Assembly (NCBI RefSeq): GCF_963259705.1
Contig: NC_081844.1
Location: 19,329,715 to 19,393,714, forward strand
DNA: 64,000 nucleotides
DNA from: Myotis daubentonii
Lineage: Eukaryota > Chordata > Mammalia > Chiroptera > Vespertilionidae
Direction: 5' to 3'
Under the pieces are notes generated by a model. That model had not been told where the DNA came from. It searched no databases and saw only the letters and a list, made by a program, of their open reading frames with translations. Below, piece after piece: positions 50,041 through 63,499 of this stretch; the stretch's first letter is position 1, and each line of letters opens with the position of its first letter. The position numbers and the translations under genes are program-made.

Positions 50041-52100
50041 CATGGAACTGTTTCTAAGTGCTTATTGAATGTTTACTCTCTGCTAGGCACAGTTGTAAGC
50101 GCTTAATCTGCACCTTCTCCGTGAGGTCATACTGTGGCCACCATGCCCAGGTGCCCATTTCCCAATGAGGGAAATGAAGGCAGAAATGGCACACAGGCCT
50201 CCAGAGGAACCACCGACCATACTCTGGAGGTGGGGATAGAAACAGATAATAAGGAAGCCAAGAATTGAGCAAGATAAATGCCAGGTGAAGACCCTCAGGG
50301 TCTTCCAGGCAGACCAGTATGTGCAAAGGCCCCGAGGTGGGAGTGGGCTGATGTGCTGGAGAACAAATCACTGGGAGAGAGGAAGGTGGAATGGACAGCC
50401 GCTACAGGTTCAGGGATGTGTGGGGAAGGGTTTGGCCTGTACTCTGAGATGGAGAGGCAGAGAGAGATGCAGGAAGAGAGGGTGAGAGACTGGGAACAGG
50501 AGGGAGAGACTGTCTCAGATCTCACACCTTTCAGCAGGTGCTGGATGGGTTGATGCAGGAACTGATCCAGCTACCCCAGGGTCTTAACCATCTTTCTCCC
50601 AGTCTCAGAAGCCACTTCCAGAGTGGACCCTGCAGAGTAGGGGCCTGGTAGGGTGCTGTGAACACGGGAACAGGCCAGTTGGGTACCAGATGCTGCTACC
50701 TGCCTCTGCCTGAGTCAGCATTGCCATGGCAACGTGGATTCTACCAGATCCTCCTTCAGGCACATCCCCCATCATTGCAGGCACTTTCACGTCATTGCCG
50801 GGGGCAGGGGCACAGTTATTTTTACCCAGGCTGCTGACAGCACTCAAGGACCAAGATGCCCATTCCGCCATGCCTCTCAGCCCTTTTGCCTCCTAAGCAG
50901 CCAACTCCCTGCAGACTTTCCAGGCTCTTCCTGGAAGGGGGCAGGGACTGTCTAAAGCAGTGGGGTGCTGCAGGTGAGGAAACATCCTGTGCAAGAGCTG
51001 GCAGTGGACAGCTGGAGTGGGCAGAGCTAGGGGGTGACAGAGACTGGCTGAAGCAGTAAGCCAGAGTGTGGGGAGGCCAGCATGGCACTCAGAGGGAAGA
51101 TGGCCCCTGAGCCTCCCGGACCATGGGCACTGGTGGGGAAAATGAGGTGGGGAGGGTAGCCATGGGCTCCACCTGGGTTGGTGAGGACTCCAACTACCCA
51201 TCACCCCATCTGCTTATGGCGGGTGCTCCTGTGATCCTCCCGCCCTTACCTTCCCCCATCTCCCCTCTTCTTACCCCACCTCGGGCCTCCTCCTGGATCC
51301 TCCAACATACTGTGCATTCCGACCTCAGGTCTTGCATGTGCCACTCCGGCTTTCAGGTGCACCCTCCCAGCACCCCCTTTGGAGGTGGATCCTCTGCACT
51401 CCCTGCAATTTCTTCATAACTCTTAGTGCTACTTGACATTACTTGTTATCTGTTCTTCCAGCTGTTCCCACCCTACGAATGTGAGCCTTGGTTTACCCGG
51501 CTTGTGAATGGCAGTAGCCAGTGTGCAGAGTGAAGGGAGAACCAGGCGATGAAAGGCCAGTGTCTGGGTCCTCCCTGCCTGACCCAGAACTGCAAGGACA
51601 GAGTGGGACCTTGGAATGACCTACAGCTCGCCGGGCAGGTTGGCCCTCAGTTCAAGCCCACAGTGGGAACAGGAAGTCAGTGGGCAGTGGGCAAGCCAGG
51701 CCAGGGTGCCTGCCGTGGAGCCTCCAGGACAAGTTGGGGTGGCCTATGAGCCCCCCTCCCCCCATACACACACCATGGCCACATACTGATCATCCGTGCA
51801 TGTCACCACCAGCTCCAATTGCGCTGCCCTGGGAGACAGTCACTCCATCTTCACTGAAGACTGGTTCGTTCCAGTCCCAGCCAAGAACGATGGATCCCAG
51901 TGAAAAACATGGTAAACATGTTCTTCCTGTCTCCAGCCTTTCCCAGCTGTCTCCTTCCTCCTGTCCCCTAGGTCGCTGGCCTTCTCCCACTGGCTCCACC
52001 AAACTTTTCTTCCCTCCATCTCTGCCTTTCGCTCTTTACATCAGCTACTATCTCCCCTTTCTCTCCCCATAGTTCTTTGCTCCCGGTCCCCCGACCCCCA
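50041..52100. other. LSM4-JUND interval, no gene seen
   Basis: A MIR-like piece near 50060-50220 and a possible L2-like piece near 51290-51500. The rest is unique and moderately GC-rich, with short overlapping frames only. Confidence 0.45.
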
Positions 52101-52429
52101 TTAATCCAGCCTTGGAACCGGCCCCTTGGCCTTGGTCTATCTATTCATCAAATGGGCTTTCCAGGACCTTCAGTCCTGGGCGGAGGAAGGTTCGGCATCG
52201 GACACTCGTGCCCTCCCCAGAGCCGGGCAGGCTTCCAGGGACCAGCGGGGAAGGGGTTAACCGCACGGCTTCCCCTCCCCCCAGCCCTGCATTTAATTAG
52301 CGGCCCAGCGAGGCAGCCAGGCTTGGCGAGAGCGGGGAGAGGCGGAGAAGTGGGGGGGGAGGGCGGAGAAAGTAAAGGAGGTGGGTGAGGGAGGAGGGGC
52401 GCCGACGCCAGTCTGGAACTCGGGTCCCT

Positions 52430-53870
52430 CAGCGCAGGGTCCCCACTCAGGGGGTCTGGGCTCCCAGTTCTGACCTTTCCACACCCGCCCCTTCCACCCC
52501 CCCAGGACTTCCAAAGGCCGAGCCGGGGTGCATGTCGGCTCTTCCTATCGTTCGGTGGAGGAAACTGAGGCCCACGCAGATGTGGCAACCAACCGGGACT
52601 CAGCCCGGCCGCCCAGCGCTTCCTCGGGCGGTTCTGTCTGCGCGCGGGGAACAGGACCATGCGACCAGCCGGCTCCGGCCGCGCGACCTCGGGGCCGTCG
52701 CGATGTGGGCCGGGGGCGAGCGGGGGCCGGCGGAGGGGGCCGGGGCGAGCGGGGCAGGGGCTGGGGCGAGCGGGGGCCGGCGGAGGGGGCCGGGGCGAGC
52801 GGGGGCCGGCGGAGGGGGCCGGCGCTCGGCTACAGCCCTCCCCGCGCCTCCATGTCCCTCTGCGGGCGGAGCGTGGGGAGCCTGGAGGGCGGACCCGACC
52901 CCCCAACATACCCACAGCCTCCCGCGCGGCCCCGCCTCCCCTGACGTCATTACTGACGCCCCCGCCCCCCCGTCCCGCAGCTGCGGAGTTAACGCTTCCG
53001 CTGCCGCCGGCCGCGCCACCCCCACCCGGGCCGCCGCGGAGGCTGGGGGGACGGAGGGAGGGCGGCCCCGGGCAAAGCGAGGCCACGCGGGAGGTGCCGT
53101 GCGGCCTCCCGGCCTTGCCTGCGCCGAGCTCCCCGCCTGGAAGGCGTCTCCCGCCCGATCCGAGCCCTGTTTGCTGCGCTCTCCCTCCCTCCCGTGGCCC
53201 AGAACCTTCCAGGCGGGGCGGGTCCTGTCCAGCTGGGCTCCCCGCCCCGCGGGAGCTCCCGGAGCCCCGGGCGGGGTCCTCTCACCCAGCAATTCTGTCT
53301 CGAGGTTGAGTGTCTTCCCCCCATTTCCCAGATGAGAACCGGGGAGGCCCGAGCCGATCACCCAGCTCCTGCGGCTCCCGGCCTCCCCCCGCCCCCGTGG
53401 AGGGGCCCCCATTCCCACCGCGGGGGCGCCCTCAGCCCGCCCTGCCCCAGGGGAAGTGAGAGTGAGGGGCCCTCCCCCGTCCTCACCACTTCCTCCCCGG
53501 AGGCGGGGGAGGGGGACTGGGGATGGGGGTGGGGCGCGAGGAGCTTTGCAGAGCGGCCTCGGCCCGCAGGGTTCGTCCGCCCCGCGCCCGAGGGGGGCCG
53601 AGCGAGTGTTTTACGAGTCTCCCTTCCCGGGGGCGGGGGCGGGCCCACTTCCCGCCCCGGAGCCCCGACGCGATGGACCCGGACTCCCTGCTCCCTCTGT
53701 GCTGCCTGCCGCGCCCCTTCCCCACCTCCTCCCTCACGGGGCCGGGCCCTTACCCTGAGGCCCGGTCCGGCTGCAGCTCTGGCCAGGCCAGGCCCCGGTT
53801 CCCGGCCCCCCATTCTCCCGGGGATGTGCCTGGGTTCCGGGCTGCCTTCCCAGGACGGGAGCCAAGCTTT
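52430..53870. promoter_or_regulatory. Unassigned CpG island with CRE
   Basis: About 1.4 kb of dense CpG sequence in the LSM4-JUND interval, with GC boxes, a perfect palindromic CRE TGACGTCA (52942-52949) and a second TGACG 12 bases on. Just upstream lie ggggttaacc and tttaattagcgg, AT-rich factor-site-like words. No recognisable coding exon is attached. It may be a lncRNA promoter or a JUND-linked enhancer. Confidence 0.6.
52711..52823. repeat. GC minisatellite in a CpG island
   Basis: A 30-base unit (starting cgggggccggcggaggg) occurs at 52721 and 52771, and partly at 52800, with a 20-base variant in between. A 50-base higher-order period is visible. Confidence 0.8.
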
Positions 53871-54901
53871 GCTCAGAGCCTCGGTGTGTCCATCCGGAAA
53901 ATGGGGGCAGGTGTCCCTCCTGAGGGGCTGCTGTGGGGTTTTAGGAGAAGTGTCGGGAGTGGGTTCGCAGTCTTGGCAGCACTGCTGCGGCCGCTGGTTA
54001 ACCGCCTCATCCATTCGTTACTTCACTAACTCATCCATGACTCCATCCACTCGTTCACTTCCTTATTCATACTCATTGATTCACGCAACCCCTCCCCAAC
54101 CCCCGGGTAGCCAGGGAAGGCCGTCAGGGGCCCGCAGCTCCGGGGAGAAGGCCGTCAGGGTTCATGGGGGCCCACCGGAGCGTGGGCGGGGACAGCCCCA
54201 AGGCTCTGAGGAGGAAGTGGGAGCTTCCACTTCGCCGAGCCAACCTGAGCCTCCCCTTCGGCGGCCGGCGGGGTCGCTGCCTGCCACCTCTACCTCCATC
54301 CGCCCCTGAAAGGGGCCAGTACCCCACAGGGCCTGGGCGGGCGCTGGCTGGTGCAGGCAGACCTCCAGCATAGTAGGTGCTCTCGTTGCTGAGCTGAGAC
54401 TGGACACATGGAGCGTCAACTGTGTGCTGGGGCCTCTGGGTCCCCTGGCCCCTCCGGAAGTTTCCTTTGCCTTGGTTTGGGGCTTCCCTGCCGTACTGCT
54501 CTCTGGACGTTTGCACATTCCTGACCTAGGCCTGGCCCAGAGTGTCCCTGAGCTGGTGGGGAATGCCTGTGTTGCTCTCATTTAATCGTTTTTTTGGGTT
54601 TCCTTCTATTTATGGCAAGGGAAACTGGTTTTCCATTCTTGGTGACACGAAGGTTCCCTTTTGAAATATACTCACGGCAGTAAAAACAGAAAAGGGGATC
54701 AAAATAAAGGAAAAATAGCGAGTGCTTATGTGCTTCTTATGTTGTTTTCTGTCGATCAGAATAACAGCTCAGGTGGTGATGAGGGAGGGCCAAAAACTCA
54801 TGCCCAACACACAGGTGCGCACAGTAGGTGCTCAGTGAGGGTGGTGGGATGGCTGGATGCTGGGTCTTGAGGTTAGCCCAAAAGAAAACAAATCAACTTC
54901 T

Positions 54902-55115
54902 TTTTTTAAAAAAATACTTTATTGATTTTTTTTTTTTTTAGAGAGAGGAAGGGAGAGAGATAGAGAGCTAGAAACATTGATCAGCTGCCTCCTGCACACC
55001 TCCCACCAGGGATGTGCCCGCAACCACGGCACAAGCCCTTGACCGGAATCGAACCGGGGACCTTTCAGTCCGCAGGCCGAAGCTCTATCCACCAAGCCAA
55101 ACCGGTTACGACAAC
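54902..55115 (-). repeat. Ves SINE, minus strand
   Basis: Target copies aatcaacttct and aagtcaacttct. Complete head (gccaaaccggtta). Confidence 0.88.
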
Positions 55116-55127
55116 AAGTCAACTTCT

Positions 55128-56000
55128 GAAGCTGGTCTAATGAAAATGAATTCACCAACTCTCTGATTCCCCAAACCCTCTGGGTTCCCCCAACATCCAC
55201 CTGTGAAAGGGCCTCAACTGGGCCTGGGAATACAGCAAGAACACATTACATGTACACTGGGTGAGCCTGTCCTGGGGGGTGGAAGTGGCTGGTGTGAGAT
55301 GTTTTCTCTCTGCAGGAGTCCTTGCACGGTAGGTCAGTCAATCAACAAACACTGACTGGACTGAACGACTCTCCCAGGCCTGCAGGAGGCTGAGGAGACA
55401 CCACAGCCTCGGGGAGCGGTCAGCAGGGCCACCAGTCATACGGCCGGTTCTGCCAGATATCAATCTGGCCCCATCCTTGGGGCCGAGGGTTGACGTGTGA
55501 ATTACAAAATGGCCTTGTGAAAGACAGAGAGATACAGTGCCAGCCCAGAGGGCAGGGCCTGGGTCCCCTCCCTGCGGCCAGAGAAACACCTGCCCTGGGC
55601 TGGGGGGGTGGCTGCCCATCAGGCTCCAGGCAAGGGCAGGAAGGGAGGGAAGGGCTGCGGTCTTCGGCAGTAACCTGATCCTCAGGAATGCGGCGGGGCC
55701 AGATGCACCCCCTACCCGAAGCCGGTGCCTCTGTTCTGGTCGCCCCCGGGGTCCTACCACCCGGGTCTCCGCCATCCCTGCCCTCTCCAACCCGCGGAGC
55801 CTAAGGTCCCGGGACTGCCCCTACTAGCCGCACCCAGACCTGCGGGGTGCCGAGCGCCCGGGACCACCCCGGCTAGCCTCACCCCCGGAACGACCCTCGC
55901 CTCACCCCTTTCAGCTTCCTGCTTAACTCCTTTTTTTCCGTTTTATTCAATAGGTTTTAAGTTTCTGCGTCTTCAAGTAAAGACCAAACATTAAAGCGAG
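55128..56000. other. LSM4-JUND interval, unique sequence
   Basis: No repeat family or coding domain recognised. Frames here are short and overlap on both strands. Confidence 0.45.
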
Positions 56001-56339
56001 TTGCAGGTTGCTTTAAACAAGAAAGCAGATCTCTCTGCGCTGGCCAGAGGCCAGAGCCCGGGCGATGGGGGTGGCTGGGCTCAGATTAAGCCTCTGTAGG
56101 GAAAGGGGGGGCGCAGGAGGACCGGCTGAGTTCTGGTCGGGTTTGGGCAGGTCGTGGACCCCCTCTGGACACTGCTCTAGGAAGTGGGATACTGTCCCCA
56201 GACTCTTGAAGCTGTTGGGAAAATACAGCTGAAAATACAGCCCGGAACAAATAATCACCCACCTCAGTTTTGGTGGGGACTCTGCCACCTCACTTTCTCT
56301 CCCTCTGTCTCTCTGGCGCCCCCCCAATCCAGCTCCACC

Positions 56340-56680
56340 TTTCTCTGCCCTCCATCAATGTGGCCCACTGGCTTCTGCCCCAGGACCTTTGCACTTGCTG
56401 TTCCCACTGGGACACTCTGCCCTTGATTATCTACTGACTTGCTCCTTCATTCGGCGCCACCTCCTGTGATTCCTCTCCCAGATTACTCAACTCTAAAAAA
56501 CATCCTCCTTTACCCTCCATGGAAGAAGCACCATTTATTCTCCAGGAAGCTGTTTGCCACCTTCTTCCTTCGGATCTTGTGCTGGGCGGGTGGGGTTGTT
56601 TGTGTCATTCATGTGTGTCCCATCACTGGGCTCACAATAGGTGCTCAATCAATGTACATGGAATGGATGAAGGAAGGAAT
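56340..56680 (+). repeat. L2 LINE remnant
   Basis: Words ggacctttgcacttgctg, ttcccactgggacactc and the end aataggtgctcaatcaatg. Confidence 0.62.
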
Positions 56681-57299
56681 GGTAGTTATACCTAGCTCAC
56701 TGGAAGGGGCTGGTTGATGGACTTAGGGCCTCCTTGATCTGCCCAAGAAGCCCCCAGTCTCAGGGACAGATCTGGACACAGCCCCTCTTCCCAGCCCTGT
56801 GGGGTCAGGGCTGGCCCAAATGGAGGGGCAGGGCTGGGGTGTCCCAGAGAGCTCCCTGGCTGGAAGGAAGGAAATGGTAGGGAAGGGCATTAGGTTAGAA
56901 GGAATAGTAAGTGCACTGCAGAGGAGCCTGGGGGGTGGGGGTCGGGGGGGGGGGGTCAGGCCTTAGAAAATGGGGCTGGTAAAGTCTGCCACTGCACTTA
57001 GAAGCTAAGGTCCTCCACTCCCAGCTTCAAGGACCCTCCCCTCCCCTCCCCTGTTTGGGGTATACTGAGCCAGACTCAAATGGTGGACAGGGTTCAGTCA
57101 GATGGAAGGGGTCTAGGGAAGTCTCCAGGGGCATGGCATGGTTAAAGAAGGCTTCTTGGAGGAAGGAATACTGGAAGTGGGTTTTGAAGGATATGTAGGA
57201 GTTTGCCTGGAAGCTACAGAAGGGCACTCCAGGCTAAGGAAACTCCAGACCAAAAAACAGCCGTTAAATTTGGCTGCATAATAATAAAGTAAAACAAAG

Positions 57300-57440
57300 A
57301 TAGTGAACATTTGTTGAGCCTATACTGTTTCTGCAAATCCAGTGAAAATCCCAATACACCATGAGATAGGTAGGAGTATTTGCTCCATTTTCATGAAGAG
57401 GAAACTGGGACTCAAAGAGGTAACCTGCCTTGGCTTCCAT
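57300..57440 (-). repeat. MIR SINE, minus strand
   Basis: Reverse words ctccattttcatgaagagg, aaactgggactcaaagagg and gtaacctgcc. Confidence 0.65.
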
Positions 57441-57547
57441 ATGCCTCCGTTTCTCAAGGTCTGTCTGCTGGTCAGTCTTTCAGCTCAGGCTGCCTCTGCC
57501 CACAGATCACCAGACATTCATCTACCAATTAAGGTAAAAAAAAAAAA

Positions 57548-57751
57548 GCCCTGGCCAGTTTGGCTCAGTGGATGGAGCGTCGGCCTGCTGACTAGGGGGT
57601 CCCAGGTTTGATTCCGGTCAAGGGCATGTGCCTTGGTTGCGGGCATGTCCCGGTGGGGAATGTGCAGGAGGCAGCTGATGGATGTTTCTAACTCTCTGTC
57701 CCTCTCCCTTCCTCTCTGTAAAAAAAACAATAAAATATTTTAAAAAAAAAA
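57548..57751 (+). repeat. Ves SINE
   Basis: Head gccctggccagtttggctca and A-rich ends on both sides. The repeated atgtttctctctcatcg unit is reduced to one copy. Confidence 0.85.
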
Positions 57752-58217
57752 AGGTCAGGACCCACAGTCGGGGTGGAGCCTCCCTAGGCCACCAATCACT
57801 CTCCTGCCTTGGAGAGAAGAATGGCCCCCTCTCTTCCAATCTTGCTCCAGAGAGGGGTCCCAGGATGGGGCTGGCTATAGGTTTGGCCTCTACTCCCTTC
57901 CAACAAGGGTCCCTTCATGCCCAAGCTGGGACCCAAGAGGACAGGTCAAGAGGGCACAGAAACTCACATGCCTGGAAACAGACACGCATGTACACAAGGT
58001 ACCCTGCTCCACACATGAACACACACACAAGCACAGGTAGACAAGTGTGTACACAGATACACACCCACATGCCTGGCCCTCTGCCTGCCAGGCCAGTCCA
58101 GGCCTCTTGCTCATAATCACAGTCTCACTCTTAGCCTTTTTGCTCCAAGGCCATTAAGGGCAAGGCCAGGTGAGAAAGGGAGTTGGGGTGGGGGGTGCTC
58201 CTCCCCACAGGCTAGTC

Positions 58218-58422
58218 CAGGGGTGGGCAAACTTTTTGACTCGAGGGCCACAATGGGTTCTTAAACTGGACCCGAGGGCCGGAACAAAAGCATGGATGGA
58301 GTGTTTGTGTGAACTAACATAAATTCAAAGTAAACATCATTACATAAAAGGGTACGGTCTTTTTTTTTTTTTTTTTTTTTAGTTTTATTCATTTCAAGCG
58401 GGCCGTAGTTTGCCCACGGCTG
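58218..58422. mobile_element. hAT-type MITE, 205 bp, upstream of JUND
   Basis: Starts caggggtgggcaaacttttt and ends gtagtttgcccacggctg, imperfect inverted repeats. It is flanked by perfect 8-bp duplications ggctagtc (58210-58217 and 58423-58430). It contains a long poly-T. Non-coding. Confidence 0.88.
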
Positions 58423-58977
58423 GGCTAGTCACACAAACCAAGGCCAGAGATGGCCACAGCAAACACAACCAGGCAGTGTTCTCCTTTAACATTCTGCATC
58501 CACTGTATGCTAGGTAGGCCCTGTACAGGGAGCTGCGGAACTACCAGGCCCAGGAGAGACAAGGTTCTTAGCTTCTTGAGCCTTATGATCCACTCCATCT
58601 GGATAATTCCAAGGTAATGAGAACAAGGTGAGTAGGAAGGGCCTCTCTGAGGACACACTTTTGCACTGGGCCAAGGAATCACCAGAGGACATAGCAGGTA
58701 CAAAGGTCCTGGGGTAGTAATGATCTGGGAAGCCAAGGTTCAGAGAGGGTAAGGGTGAAAGGTCAGAGGAGGAAGAAGGGTGTGGACTCGGAGCCTCCAC
58801 CACCGGGCTGAGAAGTAGGCTCCATCCTGAGTGGGGTGGGAGCCAAGGAGGGGTGGAATGCAAGGGCTGTCTGTCAGACTCAGATATCCCAAGGATCCCT
58901 GGGGGGTGTTGGGGGAGTTGTTCCCTCCCTCCTCCCTCGTATCCCATCCCAGCCAGCCTTTTGGGCGGCTCATTAAG

Positions 58978-59035
58978 CCCTAACAGTCATGATAATGGTA
59001 ATAAGCAGGTAATAATTACCAGCTGGGATAAGAGA
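58978..59035. promoter_or_regulatory. Possible homeodomain-type regulatory element upstream of JUND
   Basis: A short AT-rich non-repeat island in GC-rich surroundings, with ctcattaagc, gataatggtaataagcagg and the near-palindrome ggtaataattacc. It lies about 1.1 kb upstream of the JUND start codon. Function is inferred only from motif content. Confidence 0.35.
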
Positions 59036-59589
59036 GAAAGGGGGGGAGGGGGAGGAGGAGGGAGAAAGGGGGGAGGGGGAGGGGTATTAAAGGAAAAACT
59101 GTAGGGCACTCTAACCGGAGGACCCACAGCAGGCCTTGGCAGACCTAGAGTTAAAATGTATGCGGTTGCCCAGGGGCATGGACCCCAGGGTTCTAAGGGC
59201 TGGTCACTCGCTGAGCCTGATTCGCATCTGTCAGGAATTTGGACCCTGTGCTTTAGAGGGCTCCCAGTGAACAATATTAAGATCAAAGCGCGTCCAGCAA
59301 TTTCTGGCAGCCCTCCTTTCCCCTCCTCTGTCTGTTTGAGGCACACACACCACCGGACATTGGAGTGAGGGTGGGTGAAGGCAGACCTGGCTCACATCTC
59401 CGGCGAGTCACTGGCCACCGCTCCCCACCCCTTCAGGCCCCAGAGCGCACAAAGACTGGCCGAGATGCGTTAGAGGAACCACCGTCTGCGCAGTGGAACG
59501 GGAGGCGCCAGGGAGTTATTTATCCATCTGGGACCCCATTCCCTCACCCCCGTTCCCCGGGACCAGCACCGCCCCCGCCGAACTGGCCC

Positions 59590-61138
<1,549 letters not shown>

Positions 61139-61810
61139 GCCCGCGCGCGGGGCGCATGCGCGGCCCCCCTCCCCGAGAGGCGGGCTCGCGTGGGGGGGGG
61201 CGTGGGTGCCCCGGACTTGGAGAGGGCGTGGCCCCGGGGACGCCCCCGGATGGTGCCAGGACTTGGAGAGGGCGCCGCACAGTCGACAAGCTGGAACCCC
61301 TGCTGCCGGGGGGCCAGCGCATGACCCCCCCCCGCCCCTCCCTCACGCTGCCTCTACCCTCTGCGCGTGGCCATCCCGAGTTGCACAAACCCGCGCGCCC
61401 GGCTGCCCCTTTGTACGCACCGCCGCTGAAGAGGGTTCCGAGGGGGCGCAGCCTGAAGCCCTGCGTTGCCTTTTCTTTTACTTTTTTTGCATTTGGAAGA
61501 GAGAACAGTGTTCGGTTCTGCCCTATTTATGTTTCTACTCGGGAACAAACGTTGGTTGTGTGCGTGTGTTTTTTTGTGTTGGTTTTTTTTTTTTTAAAGA
61601 AATAGGAAGAAGAAAACTACTCCTCCCTTTCCTTGCTTTCTGCCCCCGCCCCTCCGTTCTTCCGACAGACACCCTTCCACCTTTCCTCCCCACCCTTTTT
61701 GCTCCCCCCCCCCCCCCCCCGTTTTGTTTTGCTACGAGTCTACATTCCTGTTTGTAATACTTGGTTCGCCCGGTTTTCTGTTTTCAGTAAAGTCTCCTTA
61801 TTGCAGCTCG
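61139..61810 (+). other. JUND: JUND 3' UTR
   Basis: GC-rich at first, then T-rich with poly-T (about 61579-61597) and a long C run (about 61703-61720). AGTAAA at 61786-61791, followed by a T-rich element, is the polyadenylation signal; human JUND ends in a similar TTCAGTAAAGTCTC context. A 16-base unit is duplicated at 61213 and 61259. Confidence 0.75.
61786..61791 (+). terminator. JUND: JUND polyadenylation signal AGTAAA
   Basis: A variant hexamer about 650 nt after the stop. It is the only good hexamer before the unrelated downstream DNA. Confidence 0.65.
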
Positions 61811-62149
61811 GCTCTCCGCCTCCTCCTTCCCCGCCGGGGCCTGCCGGGCTGCGCGAGGCCTGGCCCGCTCCCCTCCCCCCGCGCCTCCTCTCTTCTCCTC
61901 TCCTTCCCGGCTCGGAGGGGGGAGCTGGCGCCGGGGAGGGGCCCGCACCTCTGGCGCGGGGCGAGCGCCATCTAGGCGGGCCTGGGCGCCGGGCCGACTA
62001 CCGTCCGGGCTGGGCGGGGGAATCGCTGGAGATGACAGCCAGCGATTGGAACTAGCAAACTTGCGGGTTGTCCCCTTTGGGGCGGAATGACTGCGGGTTG
62101 GGAAGGGGGACAGCCCCAGCCGGAGGCAGGAAGAAAAAGGCAGAAACTT

Positions 62150-62290
62150 TGACTTTCTGGGCCTGTGTTTCCCTGTCTGTGAAATGGGCAGAACAATCGT
62201 CAACCTCCGTAAAGTTGTGAAAATTAAGTTTGTTTACAGAGCAATGTTTGGCTTACAGTCAGTGCTCGATCTGTTTATTATTGATCAGGG
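62150..62290 (+). repeat. MIR SINE downstream of JUND
   Basis: gtttccctgtctgtgaaatg followed by ggcagaacaatcgtcaac. Confidence 0.6.
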
Positions 62291-62525
62291 GCTGGAGAAA
62301 CGGAGTCTTGGGGCCAGAAGGAAAGTGGCACAGGGACCTGCGCCAGGTGGTCTTTATCTAGAACTGGAGGCGGGGTACCTGCTGTGGGACCTCCCTTTTA
62401 TGGCACTAACTGGAAGCCCGGGATTTTCCAAATACTTCCTGAAAGCACCTCCCCCCTATGTTATGTTCTCCCATTTTGAGAAAACTGTTAGAGTGGTTGA
62501 GTGACTGGCTTGCGATCACACAGCC

Positions 62526-62739
62526 TTCTTGTTGTTGATCCTCACCTGAGGATACTGTTCCCATTTATTTTATTTTTTTAAGAGGGAGACATTGATTGCT
62601 TGTCTCCTCCATGTGACCTGACCTGGACCTGGGATCAAACCTGCAACCAGGTATGTTCCCTTGACCAGGAACGGAACCTGAGAGACCCTTAGGTGAGCAG
62701 GCTGACACTCTAACCACGGAGCTCACAGGCCAGGACCAC
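62526..62739 (-). repeat. Older Ves SINE, minus strand
   Basis: Starts with the tail word gatcctcacctgaggat and ends cacaggccagg. Target-like copies (cacagcctt) lie on both sides. Confidence 0.72.
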
Positions 62740-63499
62740 AGCCTTTTAAGAAGACTGTACAGGGACATTTGGACCTGGGTTTCTCACCTTCAGAGCCCTG
62801 ACTGCCAGGCTGCCCTCTTCCCTGGCCTCCTCTAGGCTTTGCTGTTGTGTGGGCCAAAGACCTGGGCTTGGGCGCCTGCCTCGGGGCCACCGAGGGATGT
62901 GAGCATTTGTGGCCCAGGACACAGGGAAGCTGGGCTGGTGGTGTGTGTTGGACACTGACTCTCCCCAGCCCTGCGCAGAAGGTGACTGAATTCTGCCTGA
63001 TTTGCAGGTACAAAGAAAGAGTGGCATATGCCCACAGTCTCGGCCGTTGAAGAGTGGTACCTCACCATCTACATGTTCCCTCTAGCCCTGGTCATCCTGT
63101 CTGCCCACTTCTTGAGGCTTTAAGAGCTGCTTTGGGGTTTGGTTTTAACCATGTGACTTCACCTGGCACCACCTTCTGGCGGACATTTCAGGAGGGGCGC
63201 CAGAGTGAGAAGAGGGGTGATGCTGAGATGGTGTCTTGACACAAAGTAGACCAAGAGCCATGTTTTGAAGGTGCCAGTTTGCCATCTTGTGACCTCAGCC
63301 AAGTCTCCCCACTTTGGCCTTTTCCTGAGGCGCTGTGATGTGGGTGTGTTCACATCCAGGCAGCGTCTCCCAGGGCAGAAGTTGGAACAGCTTGGGGGAT
63401 GAACAACAGTGACATAGCTGATACTCAAGTGCGCCCGGTCTGTAGAGAAGGAGACCTAGGGAGGTGGCAAGATTTGCCTAAACTGTTCACTCACACTTC
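62740..63499. other. Downstream of JUND, no gene seen
   Basis: Unique sequence with no recognisable domain in any frame. Confidence 0.45.

Noticed and set aside
52148..54309. Long overlapping frames on both strands (312 to 371 codons)
   Set aside because: They lie in the GC-rich island where stop codons are rare, overlap each other in opposite directions and are Pro/Arg/Gly/Ala-rich without domains.
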